Source: Pelodera strongyloides (Eukaryota; Nematoda; Chromadorea; Rhabditida; Rhabditidae). From it: 64,000 nt of DNA. Positions within the stretch are counted from its first letter, which is position 1; each line of letters opens with the position of its first letter. The position numbers and the translations under genes are program-made. Below the pieces are notes generated by a model. It saw nothing but the letters and a program-made list of their open reading frames with translations. It did no database searches and was not told the DNA's origin. Below are positions 24,660 through 35,605 of this stretch, in pieces. The DNA lies in assembly GCA_036852015.1 (NCBI GenBank), contig JAANDG010000212.1, positions 1 to 64,000 on the forward strand, in the 5' to 3' direction.

Positions 24660-25118
24660 TCATAAATCATATGATAGGTAGTGATCAGAATCAGATAATA
24701 AGGAGTGGCGATGATCACTGAATTGATGTTCTTGATCTGTGGCATGATGTTTCTGATTTTTGGATTTATTTGTATACATGACTTTCCTCCTTTTCAGCGG
24801 TTTTTTTTGGTGTTGGTGATGTCTGCCCGATTCGATCTGTGTGCAGAGGCCTTTCTTGGATTTGGCAGTCGCAGTGCGTTGGATACGTACATGTGAGGTT
24901 GATTCATTTGAATTACTGATGTTCTGTCCTGATGGGACTTGATTTCTGATTGTTTGATGATTCCGTTGATTTTTTTTGTACCTTTTGATTGATAGGATCT
25001 CTACTGGGCGAGTGGATATGGATAAATGGATTTTGATCAAGTTTTGACGCATATGATTGGTTTCTGCTCTCAAGGCTTTAATGGCCAGTTGTTGTTGCTG
25101 ATTAGTGGCGTGCAACAT
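24660..25118 (-). CDS. Gln/Lys/His-rich frame inside the LTR element, possibly gag-like
   Basis: A 152-residue frame begins in a Gln-rich stretch (NQQQQLAIKALRAE) that could form a short coiled coil. It continues with basic and His/Ser-rich segments (HHQHQKKPLKRRK). The reading frame stays open upstream of its ATG to about 25196. No capsid or CCHC knuckle was recognised. The position inside the LTR element is what suggests gag; composition bias alone could also explain the open frame. Confidence 0.3.
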   Translation of the reverse strand: MLHATNQQQQLAIKALRAETNHMRQNLIKIHLSISTRPVEILSIKRYKKNQRNHQTIRNQVPSGQNISNSNESTSHVRIQRTATAKSKKGLCTQIESGRHHQHQKKPLKRRKVMYTNKSKNQKHHATDQEHQFSDHRHSLLSDSDHYLSYDL

Positions 25119-27377
25119 TCGGTTCGCGTTTGAAGATCTCTGATTAGTACCATTGTTGCCATGCGGTTTCTGTTGGAGTAATTATGTTAAAAGGACTAAT
25201 GTATGGAATTAGTATGTTTATTGATTGGATTGGAATAGTTGATTTGGTTTACGCGGATTGCTTTTACGATTGTACGATATGTTTTTATTCACTTTCAGGT
25301 TCGTCTGTGGATTGATTGACGTCTGCTGAAACGTATGTTTCGTCGTTGGCATCAACTAGATTCTTCATCTGCAACAAGTGGGTTGCCTTTTACGTTTTGA
25401 GAATGGTCTTTGATTGCTTCTAGCTTGATAGGATACTGATGAATGATGATACGAGCTTCGTTAGTCTCTGGAAGACTATTCCACAGACACAATTCTTCAT
25501 TTGATTTGATGATTGATTGGTTTTGGTTATTGCTTTGCGTAATATGATAAGTTTATGCTTACTGATCTCGAGAAACATTTGTAGAGTGATTAATGATTTG
25601 GTATGGTCTGTTTTTGTAAACAATTCTCAGCAATATGCTCTCCGGTGTCAATAAACATTTCTTCGCTTTCCTCATTTTTGCTTTCGCCTAGGAAAACAAC
25701 ATCTGAAATTTAACATTTTAGATACCTACAGTCCGACGTCTAAAGCCTGGTGAGGACTCCAGAACGTCAGAATGATCTACGGAGTGTATTGCGGTCACCC
25801 AATGGAATTTCCAGGGACGCAAGACAAGGAAACAATCTGCACAATGACTAACAAAGGATAAATTTGTAGATAAGATTATGATTTGTTTTTGTTCCTTTTG
25901 ATCGTTCCGCACCCGTTGTCAATTGAAACTGGTGTAGTGTTTCGATCCTTCGATACGTGATTCTATCTGTGATTGTGTTTTACCGTATTATTGTTGTACT
26001 GGATTTTCGGTAACGATATGAATACGATTATAGTTGTCGATTTTTTTTTGTATAGCGTACTTTCACGGATTGATACTGATTAGGCTTTTTTTGTATGATT
26101 GTGCATTAGACTTTGAATATACCTGATTTGGATTCTTTAAGCGTCTGTTCATGCTAACCCTGAATATAAAGATTTTGTATATTTATGCAGGTAATTTATT
26201 GCCTGCATAAATTCATTTGATTACACGGATTGATATATAGGTTTTTGTTATACACTTGTGGTTAGGTTTGATTTATGGATACTCACTGTATGGAATGCTT
26301 GGTTTCATTGATTGATTTCGCCTGATTGATCGCAACGTCCTATCATACTGATTTGACAGATGATCGATAGCACGACTAGGGTTGAATCACGATCCAGATG
26401 ACACGACGATTTCCAATTCATTGATTGTCAACTCGCTTTAATACCGATACGACCATAGTTTTGTTTTGAAACCATGTATACGAACGCTTTAAATAGATGG
26501 AACACTTGATAATGAATTACCATAAGAACGCCAAACTTCACCGCATTCCTCTTATGATACGTTTGATTGACATGATTACAGATGAGTTCTTGACACATGA
26601 TGTCTTTATAATTTTATTGAATCAGATAACGGTGGGTTTAAGTCCTTTTAAGCTATCTCCTTGAACGTGATTTCGACGGGTTGTTTTGATAGGATTGATC
26701 AGTCCGCTCCTTTTATCGGCTTCGTATGAATGGATTGTTCTTAAATATTAATGATTAAGGTTGATGGATAGAGAATAAGGTGGATGGATAGAGAATTTAG
26801 TGATTATTGGTGGCATACTATTGCTGATGGATATGCAACATATTTAGATAACGGTAGTGACAAACGATAATGGCTATTTAAATGACTGCGATAATGAGTG
26901 AAATTGGTGTCAGTAAATGTTGCTTGCAATTTGACAAGATGTATGAGCACAATAGTTTTGATAACTTAAACACGGAATTGATTTGAATATGACTGGTAAT
27001 AACTGTTCCGATTTCTTCCGGATTCGAATATTTGCACGAAACGTTGACAAAAATTCGCAGATAACTGATCATTCTCGATGTAATTCGAAACAATAGGGTG
27101 AATGTGATTGATATATGTACCTTTGGGTCCTGCCTTTGATAGTGATACTGGATGTATGATCATCTTGATTGGATCTGGCGCACTGAAGTTGATTTCGTTC
27201 CATGATTTGACGATGACGACAGGTTTCTGATCTCTAAATTAAAATTATAAGTACTGCACGATTATTTAAATTAACGGATAGAATAGTGAACGGTTAAATT
27301 TTATCGGATAATGATCTGAGTAGGCAAAGGATGGATGAGATGATATCGTCTTTGGCTCTGGTAACTGGTTTGTCGTC

Positions 27378-27755
27378 TCTTCTGCATTTTGTTTATTAAT
27401 TCTCTACTTGTCCCTTTTTGTAAGGATATTCAGGTACTATTACACCCGCGGTATCAAGGTTAGTTTCTTATTCGGTTTTTACTATTTATTTTGTACCCTT
27501 TTTTACTCTATAACCTTATATGTTTCTTCACATACTCTATAACCTTTGTCTCTCTATCCCTTTCTCAATATCTACTTTACCTTTCTTTCACTCACTGCCT
27601 AAGCCTACCGTCATCGCACTGATGAGACCCAACGGTGGCAAAATCCTCGTATGCGAAGGGTCGAAACGGGGTTACCGTATTTCATATGGTATATTCATGT
27701 TAGTTTGTTGAACTTATTCACTTATATCTTCCCAATTTGTTTCCTCTTTTATTTG
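27378..27755 (+). repeat. PLE1 5' pseudo-LTR
   Basis: 378 bp, matching 32201-32578 with no difference seen by eye (constant offset 4823). It contains a hammerhead ribozyme core. A 63-residue frame (MFLHILYNLCLSI...) occurs in both copies only because the repeats are identical. Confidence 0.9.
27600..27695 (+). ncRNA. Hammerhead ribozyme, 5' pseudo-LTR of PLE1
   Basis: The core strand CTGATGAG is at 27619-27626 and the second core strand CGAAAC at 27662-27667. Stem II pairs GACCC with GGGTC (5 bp) around a 27-nt loop. Stem III pairs ACGG with CCGT around a short GGTTA loop, placing the predicted cleavage after A27679. Stem I is only partly paired (outer TACC/GGTA plus scattered inner pairs). 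Hammerheads in repeats of this position are known from Penelope-like elements. Confidence 0.8.
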
Positions 27756-28183
27756 TTATTGGATCTTGGCTCGCATCTGTTGGAGGCTTCGCTGCCCCAC
27801 TAGCTTGCTATAAGATCTTCCTCCTTCCTTTCCAAATTTTGTAATATTTTATGTTTTTATCTATTTCTTTCCACGCTGACAATTCTATTATATCCCCTCT
27901 CTATGTTGAATACTCTTTTATACTGACTAATATTCGCACTATATTTGCTTCCATTCCTTTTAGCCAAGTTGGTCGCCACACATCACATCACACAGTACTT
28001 CATGTTCCCCTTCCCATTATCGTTGTATATCCATCTATTTATTTCTACTCGTAATGTGAGCTTATATGTATCTCAGCTTTATTTGTTTTTTCCTACACCT
28101 TGCACCCCTCTCTAGACTTAGGTTTGCTCTGTCTCCATACTTAGTCTCTTTTCTTGTTTCTTGTTATCTAGAATCTATCTAGA

Positions 28184-28262
28184 TAGCCGTGCCCTCGTGG
28201 CATAATGTTACCCGTGCCCTCGTGGCATAATTTTACCCGTGCCCTCGTGGCATAATTATACC
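28184..28262 (+). repeat. Three 24-bp tandem hairpin units in the PLE1 5' region
   Basis: Three copies of a 24-bp unit built on TGCCCTCGTGGCA, followed by TAAT(G/T)TTACCCG-like text. Each core can fold as TGCC/GGCA with a five-base loop. The same core at the same period forms the larger array in PLE2. Confidence 0.9.
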
Positions 28263-29114
28263 CAAGTAGTGTACGGTGTTTTGTCCTTGTGACTAAGCAT
28301 TGTTGCTACATGGAATTCATGTCATTATTGACATGCTGATTTTTAGTCCTAATACTGTACTTACTTGACTGATTACATTTCTCATGATTCTATTCTACTT
28401 ACTTTTTGCTATATTTCCGTTTCTTTATGCTTGTTCGTATGTTACAGAACTATGTTTCCTTCACTCTTATGCATGCTTCTGCTTTTCTTTCTTTTATCCT
28501 TAATTAAGTTTAATACCTCAATTTTAAAGTTATTTTGCCATCATCGCTTTTCTTTCATTCATTTTACAACCTTCAAACACGTCCCGTTTATTCACTACTT
28601 TCAAGGGCCCTTACTTTCTTTACGTTTTTTTTCCCCTTTTTTTCTTTTTACTTATTATATTTGTGTTTTTTATATATTATAATTTTCATGTTCACTTGTT
28701 AATTTCAACATTTCCAATATTATTAGGTAATTTTTGTATTACCGTCACTTTTGCAGTAATTTTTACTGCTAGCCCTTTATAATTCCATCTTTCGGACTGC
28801 TTTGATCCCCGGATAGTCTCTATCTTAAAATCTACTTCTTTTTACTTACTCTCTGATATCGGCTTCCACACGGCACTATGGAGGTAGTGGTTATACTCAA
28901 GTATTCCACGAACACTGTAAGAGGCATTCTCCGGTTCATGGTTGTAAACGGAAAGTGGGAGAATGTCGCTCGGTGTCCTTCGTGTCAACGTGGTAGAGTT
29001 CTCTAGCTTGAACCCGCCATGTAAGTTTCTCAGATTCTAAAAGCTCTTTCCATTACCCAACCTATCCTCTGAAGCCGAGGGCGGCGGACTGAGGTGAATT
29101 CTTATGCCCTAACA

Positions 29115-31889
29115 ATACCACAGCAAACTACCACACCCAAACTTGTTTCAGCTCTAAAAAGATTGGCCCGAATCTTAAGCTTACGTCTATTGAAGGCACA
29201 CAGTCTTTTGGCAATCCCTGTAAATCGTCCCGTTGCAAAATTTGCCCACTGATATCTTTTGAAAAACTCATTCGTAGCAGCACAACAAGATACTTCTCTC
29301 ATACTTTCGCCTCTAGTATTAGTAATTGCTCCAGCGAAGGGGTTATCTATTGTCTAACTTGTGATAACTGCAATATGCAGTATGTAGGTGAGACAAAGCG
29401 CTCTTTGAAAAGCAGGTTTAGTCAACATCTATATCATCTCAATAAAAATTCACAAGAAACCATTCTGTATCGTCATTTCTCAAATTGTCAAGCAAATTCC
29501 GATGTTAAACTATTTACTATACATATATTAGACTGTTTAGATGAAAACAAGAATAACTGTATTCGCAAGGATAAAGAACTCTTTTGGATTAGGCTTCTTA
29601 ACACTGCTTACCCATACGGCTTAAACGATCATATTAAAGGTTTCGGACTCATTAGTGACTACTCTAAGAAAAATCTTGGTAATAATAACATTCCATATTT
29701 CTGTCTTAATATAATTCGGCCGCCTAAAAACCGAGGTCCCCGTAATAAAATAAAACGTAGATTGTCTACTAATACTACTCCTCCAAACCTCTCCCATCCT
29801 ACTGATTTCCAAACACTAGTTTCTCTCAAAAACCGGTTGGCTAAATCTACTAAAAAGATCCTGGTCCGAAATTATTTCTCTAATGAACACTCTAGTTATT
29901 TCAGACGTAATGTAGAAGCAATATGTGGCAATTCTTGTGCTTCTAAACCTTTGAAAGATAGAAATACCAAGCCGTCTAAACCGGATTTTCGCATCAAAAT
30001 TCCCTTTATTTGTACCGATTCTAGAGGCTTTAATCTCAAATACGCCATAAATAGATTCATCCGTAACACTTTCATCTCTAATAATATCCCACTTCCATTT
30101 TTACCTCGTATTTGCTACCAAAATCAATATAGCATTCCTTTAGGACCTCGCCTATTTAATCACAAGACTGTTGCTAACAACCCTACTGTTAACCACGTTC
30201 ATTGTAATTGTAAGGATTACCTTTCTTTTTGTAACACTAAAGAAAAAATCGATATCGACGGTTCTCTTCATATAATCTCTGGAAATTGCAAAATATTTGA
30301 ATCCCGCTACCCTAGAGCCACAACTCTTCTTTCAAAAGGAACCAAGTTCAGAGAACCTTTTTCCAGTAAAATACTAGAAGAACATTTACACGTACTTTTC
30401 AATGACTTGTCTAAAAACCTCAATGAATATACTAGTACGCTTAATTGTTCTCTTCCCATATGGGAAAAGTTAAATGAAGTCATCCAAGGTTTTCGTAAAC
30501 CTCATGTTAACTCTAACTGCTCTATTTACAAAGAAATTAACCATATTAAGAGACAGTTTATTATTACATGCGTAGATAAGGCGTCCGCTAACTTTTGTTT
30601 CTCTTGCCCTCTTTTATATTCACACTTCCTTCATAAAGAATTGGGTATTGCTAAAAACGAAAACGGTTCATTCGAATATAAAGGTAACGATACTTACTCT
30701 CCGTATAATCTCGAGTCACAGGACATCATTGTATCCCGTCATATTTACTATTCCAACATTCTTAATATAAAATGTTCTGATACCGATCGCAAACTTCCTA
30801 ACATTTACGCAGTTCCTAAATTGCATAAAAAATCGATTAAAATGCGTTACATCACAGCTGCTAAACACAGCTCTCTCAAAAACCTTTCGATTACTCTTCC
30901 AGAAAATACTGAAACATTTCCGTTTGCATTTTAAAAACTACTGTAATGCTAGTAAAACTTGGAGCAGTAATAAAACTAATTTCATTTCTATAGATAATTC
31001 CATTTGCATTAGTAATTCTACACTTATACATCGTTTCCATAAAGTCAAAGTCTTGGACTTTAGTAGTCTCTTTACCAACTTACCTCATGATTGTGTCATT
31101 GATAGCATCCTAGAACTAACGGATATATGCTTTAAAAACTCCGGTAAATCTCTTATTAACGTAGGATTTAAGAAAAGTTACTATACTGATGCTCCGTCTA
31201 CTAACTGTTTCTCTTCAAATGAAGTTAAAAACATGGTACGCTACATAGTTAAAAATAGTTATCTAGTATTCCAGGGCATTATTTTCCACCAGATCAAAGG
31301 AGTTCCTCAGGGAGGTAACTCTTCTCCTTTACTTGCTGATTTAACTCTTTGTATGATTGAATTTAAATACTTTAAAAGCTTTTTGAATTCTTCCCTCGGC
31401 TATAAGATGTCCATGTTCAATATGGATGACATAGCTATTTTCTATAATGATGATAACATTCTCGATATACTTGATTCCATCTATCCTAGCTCGCTCATTC
31501 TCGAAGCGGCCAATACTGTTGATTCCTCCGCTCCCTTTCTCGATCTCGCCCTTGCTAGGTCTACACATAATTGGACTATCAATTTATACAATAAAACTGA
31601 TGATTATAGTTTTGACGTTATAAGATTTCCTATGTATGACAGTCATATATGTGACCATATTAAAGTAAACTGTATCCAAGGTGAAGTAATACGTATTCAT
31701 AGATGTACTTCCCAGCTTACTTCTTTCAAATCCAAAATCCATTCGTTCATTATCAAGCTGCTCTCCAACAATTACCCCAAAGAAGTTGTACTCAAAACTA
31801 TCAAAAAATCATTTAATAAGTACCCTATTATTAGTCTTAAATACGATACCTCTACTAAAAGTCTCAACAGTTGGGTCGACAACCTTTAA
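29115..31889 (+). CDS. PLE1 GIY-YIG endonuclease-reverse transcriptase, one frameshift
   Basis: The first frame runs from about 29115 (no certain ATG) to 30934 and the second from inside it to 31889. Paralogue alignment shows a single extra C at about 30899-30900 splitting them. The protein copies element RNA into DNA and nicks the target. In order there is a Cys-rich region (CKSSRCKICPLIS), then GIY-YIG (VIYCLTC, QYVGETKRSLKSRFSQH, catalytic Glu in KELFWI, Asn in YPYGLND), then a linker with DKASANFCFSCP. RT follows with VPKLHK, motif A DFSSLFTNLPHD, motif B KGVPQGGNSSPLLADL, motif C NMDD (where PLE2 has YMDD) and FLDLALA plus LYNKTDDYSFDVIRFP. No C-terminal endonuclease is present. The frameshift would disable this copy unless recoded. 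Confidence 0.9.
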
Positions 31890-32200
31890 TTTTGCATTTC
31901 TGTCGATTCTTCCCTATTATGCAAAACTTTGTAACCGTAATATACGACATTCTATTTTCACTTATGGATAACTTATTCTTTTCAACAGACCACATAGTTC
32001 ATAAACTTTACCTATATATTCTATCACTAGGTTTATGTCATGCACTCTTACCCGATCATTACTACACACTACATCCCTTTCCCATTGCTCTCGTCCTCGT
32101 CTTGCATTGCTCCATACCCTTTCGTAGTACTTCTTACTTATTGATATATTCCTACCTAGTTATTTTGCTTGAGGACATATCCAAGGTTAGTTTTATACTT

Positions 32201-32578
32201 TCTTCTGCATTTTGTTTATTAATTCTCTACTTGTCCCTTTTTGTAAGGATATTCAGGTACTATTACACCCGCGGTATCAAGGTTAGTTTCTTATTCGGTT
32301 TTTACTATTTATTTTGTACCCTTTTTTACTCTATAACCTTATATGTTTCTTCACATACTCTATAACCTTTGTCTCTCTATCCCTTTCTCAATATCTACTT
32401 TACCTTTCTTTCACTCACTGCCTAAGCCTACCGTCATCGCACTGATGAGACCCAACGGTGGCAAAATCCTCGTATGCGAAGGGTCGAAACGGGGTTACCG
32501 TATTTCATATGGTATATTCATGTTAGTTTGTTGAACTTATTCACTTATATCTTCCCAATTTGTTTCCTCTTTTATTTG
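32201..32578 (+). repeat. PLE1 3' pseudo-LTR with hammerhead ribozyme
   Basis: The second copy of the 378-bp repeat. The hammerhead core lies at 32442-32449 (CTGATGAG) and 32485-32490 (CGAAAC), with predicted cleavage after A32502. The stop of the RT frame is 312 bp upstream. Confidence 0.88.
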
Positions 32579-32931
32579 CTGCCTTTCGACAATTCCTGAA
32601 AATTGATTACTCGCTGTCTTCCTGTTTTCCGTGTATCAGGTGCCCAGAAACGGATCGCGATTCCGCTCAAATGCCCAAAGTGCTTAGCCCGCACATTTGA
32701 ACCTTTCTGTTGATTTGGTACCTAGGTAACCTTGTGATCTCACAAAGGGATTATTTACTAGATATTGCAACAGATGCAGTAGTAGGATGGTTTGCTAAAT
32801 GCAAAATAAGGCACTGGGGGCAGAAAATAATGATTCCTGTTTATTGTTGCGGTCTGCTGGTTTGGTCTGGTCTTAATTTTAGAATTTGGAATTTATGGTC
32901 CGAGTTTTGTTTCACTCAGACGGTGCACCAT

Positions 32932-33622
32932 TGTTCGGGCTGACCTCTCCCAAAGGAAGTTGCCACATCAGCCGAGCAAAAGGAACCAGAAGAATTTCCA
33001 AAAGAGAAACCAAATATTTAAAGACCAGCAACCAAACCAAGACAGCATAACAACAATCATTTATTTAAGAATAATAAGATTTAGATAAGAACATCGTGAG
33101 CATCCACGGCGGAAAACCATGAACCTGGCCTTCGAGCGAGAGTAACTGAAATTGGGCCCATTTCAATATATTCTCTTGATCTCAAGTATATAGACCAATT
33201 CGAGAGACCAGCACGGGACTATACCTAAATATGATTAAAACAGAAAGCAAATGAAGAATCAAATTTACCTGAGTAATGGTCCACAGCATGGATACACGCA
33301 TCAATACGCGAGAGTGAATCAAGGAGATGTCCAGGGAGGTGCTTCACAAAGTGAAGACTTCAGTCTTCTCCAACATTAGAAGAATCCTTCAGTCACAGAG
33401 CGAGATCCATCATCCGACCATTCGCCCAGCTCCACACCGAGACCGACGATAAATTCACACAATAGATGAAAAGTCCTTTTAGGCCAGCAGGAAGTCTAGT
33501 TTTGATGTGCAGGTTCTTGGAATGGATGTTCTCGCGGGTTGGGGTTGCGGTGGCAGGGATATGATTTAGATTTCGCGTATCGCGGAATGAGATGTGATTC
33601 GAGTTGCGCGGTACGCGGAACA
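32932..33622. repeat. LTR, right copy
   Basis: Same 691-bp sequence as 22663-23353, followed by the target duplication GCATT. Twenty-four bases further right begins exon 7 of the interrupted srh-like gene. Confidence 0.9.
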
Positions 33623-34738
33623 GCATTGGTATGAAATTAGTACTACCTTGCGAATCCTCTATATTTAAAATCACGACGCTCAGCACAATGATCACGGGCA
33701 GTATATAGGCGCACATAGGCACACACAACTAAAATACAACAAAACGATAATGAAAATCCGTTTTTACGCTAGACCTGTTATGTATTCAACTACCCACTAC
33801 AGACAACCAGCTCTGGTGCAGACGCCAAGCAATTTGTCATCTGGAGCATGGCACGGTCGCTGTGGAGCATGTCAGAAGCAAACGTGGACTGATGTATTGT
33901 ACAATCCTCCAATAAAGAGACAGCGCAAATGGTTTTTCACTATTGTAGTCAAGTATTGAGCACGATCGATTTCCCATTACTTCCCAAACATTTCACTATG
34001 CTTTCATCAAGTTTACAACGAGTTTTTATCGGCTCGACGAAAAGTTTTTTGTGCCTATCTCATATTCATCGCAATGAATATTAAAACTGGTATTGACACT
34101 AACTTGTAAGAGAAGGTTTATGGTTGTTTGTCGATGCATTATCAAAGTCCTGGAACTCATTCGAGACTAAAAAAAAACACAAAATAGAATGCAAAGCGAA
34201 CATTGACGAATTTATTTATTTATTTATTAAATAACGACGAATTGACGTATTTGTTACAATATTGGTATCTGATACGACGCAATCACTTCAAATCGCGTTC
34301 AATTGAATGTATTGTATCGGTTGTGCGTCTATTATGTGTCAAATCACTCTTCTAGAAGTGAGGCGGCGCGCTTTGGTGCGCTCGTTTTTTTCCAATGTCT
34401 TACTCATCTCATGGCTGCTACCGTGACTGTGAAAAGAGGAAGTAGCGTTTTCTAGAACTAGCAATTCATATGTTCGTGCCTGGAATCGTGGGCATAAACA
34501 CGCGAAAAACCACCTTCTTCGCATCCAGAATATAAAAGACGTGCGCCACTGAAGCGGAGATGGCAACAAGTGAAAAGAGCGCGAGCCAGAAAAGGTAGAA
34601 CATGATAAAGACGACGATATTTTTATATTTAAAGCAATAGACTTGTAGCGATTCCAGTTGAAAGATATTCATTGCCATTGGAAAATCCTGCAATCTTTGT
34701 TTAAACGACTGCGCCATATTATCAGATAGTCGTAAGAT

Positions 34739-34926
34739 TTAAAGCGAAATACCGGTCGGTTTTAGAAACGCATCGTGTATAACTAAATTCTTACCTATTC
34801 ATGCTAATTTACTCGATCTTAGCTCAATCTTTTATTCTAATTTATAATTTATTTTCATTTGCATATGCTGCATAAGTATAATGGTCTACTTGATGTGTTT
34901 CAAAAACCGGCAGGAATTTCGCTTCA
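34739..34926. mobile_element. AAAGCGAAATACCGGCCGG MITE, copy C
   Basis: Left end TTAAAGCGAAATACCGGTCGG and right end AAAACCGGCAGGAATTTCGCTT. The interior shares CATTTGCATATGCTGCATAAG and the TTCTTACCTATTCATGCTAA block with copy B. It sits in the intron between exons 4 and 5 of the truncated srh-like gene. Confidence 0.75.
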
Positions 34927-35605
34927 AAGTTTAATCTACAGTGACAGATTGTCGCCGGTTGTCGTACGACGTATTGTTAGAATTAATGCAAATTCGTGCC
35001 TCGCTGACGACTCTCTCCTGTAGCTCTCGTGGCGATCCGCATAGAGCGATGAGGATTGTTGGCGGTGTGACAAACTTTGCCTAAATCTTCTACTTTGTTT
35101 GCATAGCAAATCCAAAGTGCTTTGACCTGATGCTAAAATGCTACGAAAAATTTTAGCTGGGAAATGTGGTGCGAGCTTGTAGAGAATGTTCAAGTTCAGA
35201 CCCTTTGCATACTCTTCCCGTAGGGGCAGGAGTAGGATCGTTATTCCCAGAGCAACTAAAATGGTTCGTAGGCATTCATTTGTACATTCAACTACATTTT
35301 CAATTAATAAAAGAGTTCGTTATATATAAAGGTTTATTGATAAAAACGACAAGTACAAAATAACAAGGTAAGCGAGAAAATAATAACCAGGTCCCACAGA
35401 GTAAAGGGTTCAAGTCCTTTGCTACTTACGGGGAACATAAATTAAATTAAAAATAACTACGCATACAAATAGTAGATACATCGAAAAATACCATTATTAT
35501 ACATGATATTATAAAGTAACCGAAATAAGTCAATAGCGTAACACAATCAAATCACAATCAACAACATCAAATATCAATAGAAGGGTCACGAGCGAGGTCG
35601 CCCGA

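Larger units (their letters stand above)
27378..32578 (+). mobile_element. PLE1: Penelope-like retroelement with N-terminal GIY-YIG (Naiad-type)
   Basis: The element is bounded by 378-bp direct repeats (27378-27755, 32201-32578), taken as pseudo-LTRs. In between are a 5' region with three 24-bp hairpin repeats (28184-28262) and a protein-coding region from about 29115 to 31889, with a Cys-rich segment, the GIY-YIG nuclease and then reverse transcriptase. The endonuclease lies before the RT, the reverse of canonical Penelope, as described for Naiad-type PLEs. The pseudo-LTRs look identical by eye, so the insertion is recent. It sits in the interior of the LTR element at 22663-33622. No clear target duplication was found. 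Confidence 0.88.
22663..33622. mobile_element. Large LTR retroelement, pol not recognised, hosting PLE1
   Basis: Two 691-bp direct repeats (22663-23353 and 32932-33622) are bounded by TGTTCGGG...CGGAACA, with identical spacing throughout and no difference noticed by eye. The 5-bp direct repeat GCATT flanks the outside (22658-22662 and 33623-33627), so the two repeats are LTRs of a single recent insertion. The interior minus the nested PLE is about 4.4 kb. It is GATT/TGAT-rich on the plus strand and shows no RT, RNase H or integrase motifs in any frame. A Gln/Lys/His-rich frame at 25118-24660 (minus) could be a gag-like remnant. Candidate primer-binding sites start TGG one base inside the LTR on both sides (23355 plus, 32930 minus), so orientation is undecided. 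The A-rich strand is minus. Confidence 0.88.
22401..35080 (-). pseudogene. srh-like chemoreceptor gene lacking exons 1-3, last intron occupied by an LTR element
   Basis: Five minus-strand exons match exons 4-8 of the complete paralogue at 52926-55934 in length and phase: 35080-35000 (81 nt), 34687-34514 (174), 34166-34104 (63), 33728-33647 (82) and 22564-22401 (164, stop at 22401). SRH-class proteins are seven-transmembrane nematode chemoreceptors at sensory membranes. Visible motifs are MAMNIFQLESL in exon 5, [19 protein letters not shown] in exon 6, CVPMCAYILPV in exon 7 and GTQKHYRNG in the C-tail. All five exons are open. Exons 1-3 are absent; the amplified foldback array begins at about 35606. 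The donor after exon 4 is GC (GAG|GCACGA) instead of GT. The last intron has swollen from about 115 bp to 11 kb through the LTR insertion. Truncation makes a functional receptor unlikely. Confidence 0.82.

Noticed and set aside
27520..27711. 63-residue frame, identical at 32343-32534
   Set aside because: It overlaps the hammerhead in the pseudo-LTRs; identity reflects the repeat, not protein conservation.
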